Part shown: positions 1 to 5,614 of the stretch, in pieces
Layout: every line of letters starts with the position of its first letter
Position numbering within the stretch: the first letter of the stretch is position 1
Source: Pseudomonadota bacterium
Lineage (GTDB): Bacteria; Pseudomonadota; Gammaproteobacteria; Burkholderiales; Burkholderiaceae_D
Direction of reading: 5' to 3'
Assembly (NCBI GenBank): GCA_023435945.1
Contig: JAEZLB010000326.1
Location: 1 to 10,756 of the forward strand
DNA length: 10,756 nt
The notes under the pieces: model-generated
Told to the model about the DNA's origin: nothing
The model's database searches: none
The model's input: the letters and a program-made list of their open reading frames with translations, nothing else
Position numbers and translations under genes: made by a program

Positions 1-1136
1 CCATCCTGCGGCAGGTCGCGCTTCAGAGCGGCGACGATTTCCCCTGGCTTCTTATGGAACACGATATCGTCGTGCGCAGCGGAGCCTTTCCACGCCGACA
101 CCGGCAACAGGATGATCGCAGCCAGCACGATTAAATGAGGCACTGCGAACCATATCGTCCAGTGCAGGTACTTCTTCATTTCCTGCGGATGAGCGACCAG
201 GCCGTAAAAAATATAAACAAAAGGCATGAAGCTCAGCACCCAGTGCAAACCTATGCTCTTCTGGGTCGACAGGATCAGGTAAAGCGTGAATGGCACCAGG
301 AACAGCACCACGATGGGCCCGTAACGCTTGAACTCCCTACCGGAACGCATCAGGCTGATAAACACCCATGGCGTCACCAGATATACCATCATTGCCACAT
401 ACCCAATGAAAGTCTTGTAGGACCACGCGGCATCTTCATGACGATTCACGATGTTGAACATCACATTGCTCCAGCAATGCGTAATGTTGTACATCACATT
501 CACCGCAGCAAACGGCAACGAGCAGATTACGATGACAAAGAGCGGCAGCCAGCCTTTGCGACTGCGTATCAGGTAAATGAAATAAGCAATCGCCAGCAAG
601 CCGGCAAAATACTTGGACAGGAGCGCCAGCCCCAGGAATACGCCGCTGGCGGCGAACCAACTCAGGCGGCCGTTCATGTGGCCGCGAATGAAGCAGTAGC
701 CAGACCAGAATATGAAGAAAATCAGCGGCGTATCGGTGGTAACGACATTCAGCCCCCAGGTAAAGGGCAAAGCGAGAAATAGCGACCCCAGCCAGTATGG
801 CGCAGCCGGTTGAGTGGTCGCGAGTCGGCGCAGCAGATCCACCATGCCCAAGGCAATAACGCTCCACAGCAACACTGTGGCGAAGCGTACCGACAAGGGA
901 TGGCTGGAAATCTGGTTCAGCCCATACAGCATCCAGCCAACCATGGGCGGATGATCGTAGTACCCCCAGTCCGGATACACGCCCCACTGATAGAAGAAGG
1001 CTTCGTCACCGGTGAAGGGGAAAGCGGCAGCCAGCCAGAGCTTGAGCAGAAAGGTCAGGCCGAAGGTCCAGAAAAAAACCCGTTTTGCGTAAATCGGGTC
1101 GACAGCGAAGATGATGGGAGGCGTTATGGCACTCAT
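1..1136 (-). CDS. ArnT-like GT-C glycosyltransferase (PMT_2 type), C-terminus cut by window edge
   Basis: This is a polytopic inner-membrane enzyme expected to move a sugar from a polyprenyl-phosphate donor to an acceptor on the periplasmic side. The 378 visible residues contain many hydrophobic helices. The first outside loop has an acidic pair (FTGDEAFFYQWG, D44-E45) followed by YYDHPPMVGW (59-68), the usual arrangement of the ArnT/PMT_2 families. TDTP (134-137), LSKYF (173-177) and IGLHW (295-299) also fit. Family members are usually 500 residues or longer, so the C-terminal part lies outside the window. The ATG at 1136 is preceded by AGGAA about 11 nt upstream and lies 13 nt after the stop of the small transporter gene, so the two are probably co-transcribed. 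The acceptor (lipid A, pilin, O-antigen or another polymer) cannot be told from the sequence. Family assignment is confident; substrate is unknown. Confidence 0.9.
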   Translation of the reverse strand, partial: MSAITPPIIFAVDPIYAKRVFFWTFGLTFLLKLWLAAAFPFTGDEAFFYQWGVYPDWGYYDHPPMVGWMLYGLNQISSHPLSVRFATVLLWSVIALGMVDLLRRLATTQPAAPYWLGSLFLALPFTWGLNVVTTDTPLIFFIFWSGYCFIRGHMNGRLSWFAASGVFLGLALLSKYFAGLLAIAYFIYLIRSRKGWLPLFVIVICSLPFAAVNVMYNITHCWSNVMFNIVNRHEDAAWSYKTFIGYVAMMVYLVTPWVFISLMRSGREFKRYGPIVVLFLVPFTLYLILSTQKSIGLHWVLSFMPFVYIFYGLVAHPQEMKKYLHWTIWFAVPHLIVLAAIILLPVSAWKGSAAHDDIVFHKKPGEIVAALKRDLPQD

Positions 1137-1149
1137 TAATTACATTTCC

Positions 1150-1527
1150 TTATTGCTTGATAGCCAAAAGCAGCACGCCGATGATAATGAAGGCAGCGCC
1201 GGAGAGCTTGGCCAGACTGAGACTTTCCTGCAACAGGAAAATACCGGCTAGTGTTGTCAGCAAGATGCCCAGGGCGGTGAGCGGGTAGGCAACGCTGACA
1301 TCCAGCTTACCCAGCACCATGAGCCACAATCCTGCGCTCAATCCGAAGCAGCTCATGCCACCCCAGATCAAGGGACTGCTCAATGCTAGGCTATACACCG
1401 ATGCAAAACCTCCCTGCATCTCCTGCTGTATCGCAGGAGATGACATACCCATCTTCAGCAGCACCTGTGCCAGCGCAGTCAGGCAGACGCAGAAGAGGGC
1501 AAGAAAAAAAGCAAGCGCTTGACTCAT
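1150..1527 (-). CDS. Small four-helix transporter, ArnE/EamA-SMR type (putative lipid-linked sugar flippase)
   Basis: The 125-residue protein has four hydrophobic segments (about 4-25, 41-73, 79-99 and 108-123). The second half, from GLSAGLWLMVLGKLDVSVAY through GAAFIIIGVLLLA, follows the pattern of ArnE, the flippase subunit for undecaprenyl-phosphate-aminoarabinose. The membrane-embedded Glu typical of EmrE drug exporters in helix 1 is absent, which argues against multidrug efflux. I chose the ATG at 1527 over two upstream in-frame ATGs (1563 and 1536) because it forms an ATGA overlap with the stop of the upstream prenyltransferase gene, with GGAG just before it. Its position between a polyprenyl-phosphate sugar synthase and a GT-C transferase suggests it flips the lipid-linked sugar they make and use. 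That role is inferred from context. It might act as a homodimer or with a partner not visible here. Confidence 0.82.
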   Translation of the reverse strand: MSQALAFFLALFCVCLTALAQVLLKMGMSSPAIQQEMQGGFASVYSLALSSPLIWGGMSCFGLSAGLWLMVLGKLDVSVAYPLTALGILLTTLAGIFLLQESLSLAKLSGAAFIIIGVLLLAIKQ

Positions 1528-2975
1528 AAACTCCATTCGAAAGAAGCGGCGATGATAATGCATCCGATCAGAATACCTGCTGCCCAGCTCTTGGCATCTG
1601 TGATGGCGAAATGTACCGGGTCATCATGAATTTCCATGCGCGACACCTTGATCCACAAGCGCATCAACCAGATCAATACTACCGGCAGTACCCACCACAG
1701 CAGCTCTGGGCTCGGATACAGGACATCGCCGGTCTGGCTGTCAATATAAAGCGCCAGCACCATTACTGCCATGAATCCACTGGAAATGCCCATGGAAATC
1801 AGATACGGCAGATCCGTGTTGCGATAGCCGCGCCCTTTTACCGCAGTACGCCCGGCTTCGTTCATGAACTCCAGCTCGGCGCAGCGCTTGACCAGCGCCA
1901 GACTCAGGAACATGAATAACGACACCGCCAGCAGCCAGTTGGAAATCTCGACGTGGGCTGCCAGGCCGCCGGCGAGAATACGGTAGGTATACAAGAAAGC
2001 CAGTACCATTACATCGACAAATGGCAACTGTTTCAGCCTTGCCGAATACATCAGCGTAATCGCGACATACAGCAGCAGGAACTGCATGAATGCAGGCGAC
2101 ACCTGCCAGGCCAGCCATATCGACAACGGCAGCAACAGCACGATCAGGGCCATGCCGTTCGGGATGCTCAGGACCGACGATGCAAAAGGCCGGTTACGCT
2201 TGCGTTGATGGGCCCGGTCGGAGGCCAGGTCAAGCAGGTCGTTAATGACATAGGTCGCCGAAGCGCACAGGCCCAACGCAATAAATCCGATGAAGGTGGA
2301 CGACCATTTTTCTACAGACAACTCGTGGGCAGCCAGAAGCGGCAGGAATAGCAGCAGGTTCTTGGCCCATTGATGCAAGCGCAGGGCGCGCGCAACATGC
2401 CGTATCTGGAAAGGCCGTCCCGGCAGAACCAATGCTGCATCGCCAATTCTGGCAACGCTCGCGATTACCGGCCGGCTCGCATTAACGACGATCATTTCAC
2501 TTGCCTCGCGCCATACCGAGAGGTCAGCCGTGTCATTGCCGGCATAGGCAAAAGGGCCACTGCCGGCATGCTGCTCAATGGCCTGCAACTTGGCATGGGA
2601 CTTGAGATTATGCTCATCGTCGCTGGCGATCACATCGCTAAACAAACCCAAATGGTCCGCCACCTTCTGTACCAGGAGTCTATGAGAGGCACTTGCCAGG
2701 ATCAAGCGGCGGCCGATAGCCTGCTGTTGCTGCAGAAAAGCGACAAAGGGTTCGTTGTACGGCAATAGCGAAACGTCCAGATTCACGCGCCGCGCGATTT
2801 CCCCTTTCAGGTGACTGCGCCCGCGCAGCAGCCAGAAAAAACACAGGAATAGGTATAACGGATTCTTCTTGATCAGCAGCAGGAAGGATTCGAACAACAA
2901 ATCGCTGTTCGTCAGCGTCCCATCCACATCGATGTAGAGTGGTGGGAGGACGGCGTTATCGGAACCTGCGCTCAC
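1524..2975 (-). CDS. HAD phosphatase–UbiA fusion, probable polyprenyl-phosphate phosphoribosyltransferase
   Basis: This 483-residue protein has two fused parts. The N-terminal HAD hydrolase domain (about 1-185) has the nucleophile motif YIDVDGTLT (D16, D18), LASAS (93-97), a motif III Lys near 125-129, and GNDTADLS (146-153). The C-terminal UbiA domain (about 190-483) is polytopic, with NDLLDLASDRAHQRKRNRP (245-263), the Asp-rich motif of the decaprenyl-phosphate 5-phosphoribosyltransferase (Rv3806c) branch, then MYSARLKQLPFVD (309-321), YRILAGGLA (331-339) and DDPVHFAITD (451-460). Rv3806c-type enzymes put phosphoribose from PRPP on polyprenyl phosphate. The fused phosphatase could then remove the 5-phosphate, leaving a lipid-linked pentose (inference). 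The start is GTG at 2975, with a purine-rich AGGGGTAGGTAG just upstream; no other early start is seen. The gene leads a three-gene cassette with a flippase-like protein and a GT-C enzyme. A ubiquinone-type prenyltransferase role is unlikely given the motif set. Confidence 0.9.
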   Translation of the reverse strand: MSAGSDNAVLPPLYIDVDGTLTNSDLLFESFLLLIKKNPLYLFLCFFWLLRGRSHLKGEIARRVNLDVSLLPYNEPFVAFLQQQQAIGRRLILASASHRLLVQKVADHLGLFSDVIASDDEHNLKSHAKLQAIEQHAGSGPFAYAGNDTADLSVWREASEMIVVNASRPVIASVARIGDAALVLPGRPFQIRHVARALRLHQWAKNLLLFLPLLAAHELSVEKWSSTFIGFIALGLCASATYVINDLLDLASDRAHQRKRNRPFASSVLSIPNGMALIVLLLPLSIWLAWQVSPAFMQFLLLYVAITLMYSARLKQLPFVDVMVLAFLYTYRILAGGLAAHVEISNWLLAVSLFMFLSLALVKRCAELEFMNEAGRTAVKGRGYRNTDLPYLISMGISSGFMAVMVLALYIDSQTGDVLYPSPELLWWVLPVVLIWLMRLWIKVSRMEIHDDPVHFAITDAKSWAAGILIGCIIIAASFEWSL

Positions 2976-3075
2976 GCTCTACCTACCCCTGCGTGGCAAT
3001 GCCACTGGAGATGTCTTGCACGAATTGTCGGATGGCCTGTCTTGCGGCCTGCTGCACTCGCCATTTGCGCGTCCT

Positions 3076-3104
3076 CGTAGGGGCGGAATCAGTCCGCTGT
3101 TTTA
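3076..3104. repeat. REP-like short dyad
   Basis: The stretch around GTAGGGGCGGAATCAGTCCGC contains a GCGGA/TCCGC stem (3083-3087 with 3093-3097, loop ATCAG) next to a GTAGGGG block and followed by TGTTTTATT. Short GTAGG-plus-GC-dyad units of this kind occur as dispersed intergenic REP-type repeats in many proteobacteria. Only one copy is present here, so its repetitive nature cannot be shown from this window. It could instead be a weak rightward terminator. Confidence 0.3.
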
Positions 3105-3211
3105 TTCTTCGCCAAGAATTATGCTGTCACCGGCCGGGAACGTCCGGGACAGCCGCTATTCTGATGAAAGCGGTCCTAATAAGCAATTCCACTCTTGATA
3201 ATACAAAGGGA

Positions 3212-3238
3212 TCCGGCCCGGACAGTCGCCGGGCCGGA
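3212..3238 (-). terminator. Hairpin terminator candidate after minE
   Basis: A perfect 10-bp inverted repeat, TCCGGCCCGG and CCGGGCCGGA, is separated by the 7-nt loop ACAGTCG. It starts 20 nt after the minE stop. On the minus strand the stem is followed by CCCTTTGTATTATC, which is T-rich but not a clean run of T, so termination may be partial. Its place at the end of minCDE suggests it ends that transcript and separates it from the sugar-transfer cassette. Confidence 0.65.
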
Positions 3239-3257
3239 AGAGCATGCAACAACTAGC

Positions 3258-3527
3258 TTATTTGGAAAGACCAGGTGCGGTATCAGGCAATACCACATTG
3301 ACATCGAGTACCTCCAGATTGCCCTGGCGGTCCAGCGAAATCTTGATGTCTTCCGCATTGACCTTGGCATACTTGGAAATCACGGCAATCAGTTCCTTGT
3401 GCAAGGCGGGCAGAAAATCAGGGCCGTCCAGACCATTGCGTTCGCGCGCAATGATCACTTGCAGCCGTTCTTTTGCCGCAGTGGCGCTTTTTGGCTTGGA
3501 ATTAAAGAGGAATGATAAAAGCGACAT
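3258..3527 (-). CDS. minE: MinE, topological specificity factor of cell division
   Basis: MinE displaces MinC from MinD and stimulates the MinD ATPase at the membrane, driving pole-to-pole oscillation so that FtsZ rings form only at mid-cell. The 89-residue product has the usual length. It begins with the short membrane-binding segment MSLLSFLF, followed by the anti-MinCD helix containing [13 protein letters not shown] (18-30). The C-terminal topological specificity domain follows (about 35-89, with [12 protein letters not shown] and [21 protein letters not shown]). The start at 3527 lies 1 nt after the minD stop; the same frame stays open upstream inside minD, but that extension is not MinE-like. 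It is the last gene of minCDE and is followed by a strong hairpin. Confidence 0.97.
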   Translation of the reverse strand: MSLLSFLFNSKPKSATAAKERLQVIIARERNGLDGPDFLPALHKELIAVISKYAKVNAEDIKISLDRQGNLEVLDVNVVLPDTAPGLSK

Positions 3528-3528
3528 G

Positions 3529-4344
3529 TCAGCGCCCCTTGAATAAACGCTGGAACAATCCCGGCTTCTCGTAAGTGGCAAAGCGCAATGGAACATCCTG
3601 GCCCAGGAAACGGGACACCATATCCTGATATGCCTCGGCCACATCGCTACCTGCAATATGGATGGCAGGGCTCCCCTGGTTGGAGGCATGCAGTACCGAC
3701 TCCGATTCCGGGATGATGCCAAGCAGCGGAATACGCAGAATTTCCTGCACATCGGCATAGGACAGCATTTCACCGGCTTCGACGCGCTTGGGCGTATAAC
3801 GCGTAATCAGCAAGAGCTCCTTGACCGGCTCTCCGCCTTCACGCGCCCGACGCGACTTGGCCTGGATGATGCCCAGGATGCGATCCGAGTCGCGTACCGA
3901 AGAAACTTCGGGATTAGTCACCACGATTGCCTCATCGGCAAAAGTCAGCGCCATCACGGCACCACGCTCGATACCCGCCGGCGAATCGCAGACGATGTAC
4001 TCGAAGCCCATCTTGACCAGCTCATTGAGCACGCGCTCGACGCCCTCCTCGGTCAGCGCATCCTTGTCGCGGGTCTGCGAAGCCGGAAGCACGAACAGGT
4101 TTTCGCAATGCTTATCCTTGATCAGCGCCTGATTCAGCGTCGCCTCTCCATTGATGACATTGACCAGGTCGTATACGACGCGGCGCTCACAACCCATGAT
4201 CAGGTCGAGATTACGCAAGCCCACGTCAAAGTCGATGACGGCTGTCTTGTGGCCGCGCAGGGCCAAACCTGAAGCGAAGCTAGCGCTTGAAGTCGTCTTC
4301 CCCACGCCTCCCTTGCCGGAGGTGACTACTACAATTTTTGCCAC
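3529..4344 (-). CDS. minD: MinD, septum-site-determining ATPase
   Basis: MinD is a ParA/MinD-family ATPase that dimerises on ATP, binds the inner membrane, recruits MinC and is released by MinE. From the chosen start the product is 271 residues, close to the E. coli length. It shows the deviant Walker A motif [10 protein letters not shown] (9-18), [10 protein letters not shown], and the Walker B-like [11 protein letters not shown]. It ends in an amphipathic membrane-targeting helix, [13 protein letters not shown]. Two GTG codons are possible, at 4350 and 4344. I chose 4344 because AGGAA lies 6 nt before it (at 4350 it would abut the start) and because the protein then begins with the typical [12 protein letters not shown]. 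The leader also carries ACCTCCTT (4375-4368), which could pair with this ribosome-binding site. Confidence 0.96.
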   Translation of the reverse strand: MAKIVVVTSGKGGVGKTTSSASFASGLALRGHKTAVIDFDVGLRNLDLIMGCERRVVYDLVNVINGEATLNQALIKDKHCENLFVLPASQTRDKDALTEEGVERVLNELVKMGFEYIVCDSPAGIERGAVMALTFADEAIVVTNPEVSSVRDSDRILGIIQAKSRRAREGGEPVKELLLITRYTPKRVEAGEMLSYADVQEILRIPLLGIIPESESVLHASNQGSPAIHIAGSDVAEAYQDMVSRFLGQDVPLRFATYEKPGLFQRLFKGR

Positions 4345-4387
4345 GAACACTTCCTTTCAAAAAAATTAAGGAGGTCTGCGACCGCCG

Positions 4388-5140
4388 TCAAGCCAGCGGC
4401 ACTACCTCGATCTTGTCATCAGCCAGTCGCACTTGAGCCGGCTTCTGCTTCAGGTTGGCCGGCAAACCGTTTTCGAAGGTGCGGTAAGTGCCCGCAATCG
4501 ATACCAGCTCCGCCTCCATGGCCTGCGCAAAAATACGTGCCTGCGCGTTGCCGCTGGCCCCTGCCAGCGCGCGCCCTCTTAATGGCGCATAAACATGGAT
4601 GCTGCCATCGGCAATCAACTCTGCGCCACTATTAACGACCGCCGTCACCACCAGATCGCGCCCACGCGCATAAAACCGCTGGCCGGCACGTACCGGCGTA
4701 TCGATGATCATGGCCGGCAAGGCTTCAGCCACGGCTTGTGGCGTAACAGGCATCGGCTCGCTCGATGACGGCGCTGCCGCGACGATGGCCACAGGCTCGG
4801 CGAAGACCGGCACAGGCGTACGTGCAACCACATCGATGCTCAATCCTTGTTCGAGAACGGCCGCTTCCATGTCCTCTGGCGCATGGCGCACCGCAACCGG
4901 ATTCAGTCCAAATGACTTGAACAGGGAAATCAGCGCTGGCCAGTCAGGCACATGCGCCGCGAAATCGCATTCGGCGACATCGAGCACCGCAAACTCATTG
5001 GAAAAATAGTCGGGCGTACCGCCAGTAAGATGTTGCAGCGCCTGCTCCAGGACCTGGACGTCCGTGTTACGCAGCAATACCGCGACGGCAACCACGGTGG
5101 AAATCTTGATCTCGACAGGACGGGGTTGATTCTCTTGCAT
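4388..5140 (-). CDS. minC: MinC, septum-site-determining FtsZ inhibitor
   Basis: MinC blocks FtsZ polymer formation away from mid-cell and is brought to the membrane by MinD. The 250-residue product has an N-terminal FtsZ-inhibiting domain (about 1-105) and a variable Pro/Ala-rich linker (about 105-145). The C-terminal beta-helix domain binds MinD and FtsZ, with VRAGQRFYARGRDLVV, IHVYAPLRGRALAGASGN and ARIFAQAMEAELVSIAG. The ATG at 5140 is chosen because it gives the normal MinC N-terminus. The frame is open up to 5293, but an ATG there lies within a perfect -10 element and would add 51 unrelated residues. No clear Shine-Dalgarno sequence precedes 5140 (CCTCCTAGAAAAATTT). minD follows 43 nt after the stop. 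Confidence 0.95.
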   Translation of the reverse strand: MQENQPRPVEIKISTVVAVAVLLRNTDVQVLEQALQHLTGGTPDYFSNEFAVLDVAECDFAAHVPDWPALISLFKSFGLNPVAVRHAPEDMEAAVLEQGLSIDVVARTPVPVFAEPVAIVAAAPSSSEPMPVTPQAVAEALPAMIIDTPVRAGQRFYARGRDLVVTAVVNSGAELIADGSIHVYAPLRGRALAGASGNAQARIFAQAMEAELVSIAGTYRTFENGLPANLKQKPAQVRLADDKIEVVPLA

Positions 5141-5217
5141 AAATTTTTCTAGGAGGCGCTTTCTTTCCGTCCGCTTGATACATACGCAAATCAGTCTTTC
5201 CTGCAAAATGAAACAGG

Positions 5218-5231
5218 CTGCTCCGGAGCAG
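5218..5231. repeat. 14-bp perfect palindrome in the minC leader
   Basis: CTGCTCCGGAGCAG is a perfect palindrome inside the predicted 5' untranslated leader of minC. In RNA it could form a 5-bp stem with a CCGG loop; in DNA it could be a binding site. No regulator is recognised. Confidence 0.4.
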
Positions 5232-5291
5232 TCCCAGGCTGGAAAGTGCGCTCTCGCTTGTATAGTGCGGGAGCACTTGATAACTTGCCGC

Positions 5292-5322
5292 ATTATAACC
5301 TTGCCTTAGCTCTTGCTTTCAA
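5292..5322 (-). promoter_or_regulatory. Probable sigma-70 promoter of minCDE
   Basis: On the minus strand there is a perfect -10 hexamer TATAAT (5297-5292) with TTGAAA (5322-5317) upstream, a 5-of-6 match to the -35 consensus. The spacing of 19 bp is longer than ideal. Transcription would begin near 5285, leaving a leader of about 145 nt before the minC ATG. The -10 match and position support the call; the long spacer lowers confidence. Confidence 0.55.
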
Positions 5323-5508
5323 GCATTTAAGCCGGGTTACAGAGAGTATTTCGGTCTATCAATCCTTTCGGCAGCCTTCCGCTTTGCAAACGGGAAAATC
5401 CAAGAGTTTTTCCTGACCTCCCTGCTTAGAACAATTTACGTTGCAGGGAATTATTGCCACTTAAAAAGAAAATTATTTCAAAACTCTCTTGCCCTGATGC
5501 GAACCGGA

Positions 5509-5530
5509 GGGTCCTTTGGTTAAAGGACCC
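5509..5530. repeat. Perfect 9-bp inverted repeat upstream of kdsD
   Basis: GGGTCCTTT and AAAGGACCC are separated by GGTT. The dyad is centred about 80 bp upstream of the transcription start expected from the sigma-54-like element, a distance typical of activator sites. It could also form an RNA hairpin. The nearest T-run (5539-5544) is 8 nt beyond the stem, so it is a poor fit to an intrinsic terminator. Confidence 0.6.
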
Positions 5531-5534
5531 ATGA

Positions 5535-5586
5535 CAGATTTTTTAACCGACAAATCACGAATTTTCTGCGCACTGGCAGATTTTTT
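5535..5586 (+). repeat. Direct repeat CAGATTTTTT, two copies 42 bp apart
   Basis: The 10-mer CAGATTTTTT occurs at 5535-5544 and 5577-5586. The 42-bp offset is about four helical turns, so both copies face the same side of the DNA. The second copy forms part of the sigma-54-like element. T-rich sequence makes chance recurrence plausible. Confidence 0.35.
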
Positions 5587-5589
5587 GCT
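5574..5589 (+). promoter_or_regulatory. Sigma-54-like -24/-12 promoter element before kdsD
   Basis: TGGCAGATTTTTTGCT matches the TGGCACG-N4-TTGCW consensus at TGGCA and TTGCT, with the standard spacing between the invariant GG (5575-5576) and GC (5587-5588). The two bases after TGGCA are mismatched. Transcription would start near 5600, about 15 nt before the kdsD ATG. A TATACT hexamer at 5603-5608 could be a sigma-70 -10 instead, but no good -35 stands at the right distance. The operon it would drive ends in rpoN itself. Confidence 0.4.
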
Positions 5590-5614
5590 TACGCAATTCG
5601 TTTATACTCCTCGC

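Larger units (their letters stand above)
5141..5614. other. Divergent intergenic control region between minC and kdsD
   Basis: These 474 bp separate the leftward minCDE operon from the rightward kdsD-lpt-rpoN operon. I see no convincing gene on either strand. The left part is the minC leader, with a probable promoter at 5292-5322. The 5323-5508 stretch is AT-rich without a feature I can name. The right part holds a perfect inverted repeat (5509-5530), a 10-bp direct repeat, and sigma-54-like and -10-like promoter elements next to kdsD. Confidence 0.8.

Noticed and set aside
436..987. Minus-strand open frame of 183 residues
   Set aside because: It is a shifted frame inside the GT-C glycosyltransferase gene, whose own frame reads through cleanly from 1136 to the edge with family motifs.
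2982..3137. Minus-strand open stretch (…KWRVQQAARQAIRQFVQDISSGIATQG) ending just before the ubiA-HAD GTG
   Set aside because: The composition looks coding-like, but there is no plausible start codon apart from a late GTG giving 22 residues, a stop lies just upstream, and no family is recognised.
3143..3177. Bulged dyad GGA…CCGCT / AGCGG…TCC
   Set aside because: Short, interrupted stem without a T-run; not better than expected by chance in GC-rich DNA.
2939..3256. Plus-strand open frame of 105 residues in the ubiA-HAD/minE gap
   Set aside because: It has no family resemblance, starts inside the opposite gene and crosses the terminator hairpin.
3528..3773. Upstream extension of the minE frame to a 171-residue protein
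   Set aside because: The extra part is out of frame within minD and does not resemble MinE; the ATG at 3527 gives the normal protein.
4366..4375. Perfect plus-strand Shine-Dalgarno TTAAGGAGGT
   Set aside because: No start codon or open frame follows at a useful distance on the plus strand, and it lies antisense to the minC-minD spacer.
5141..5293. N-terminal extension of minC from ATG 5293
   Set aside because: The ATG overlaps the TATAAT -10 element and the added residues are not MinC-like.
5509..5544. Intrinsic terminator formed by the dyad and the following T-run
   Set aside because: The T-run begins 8 nt after the stem rather than directly after it, and no rightward gene ends upstream.
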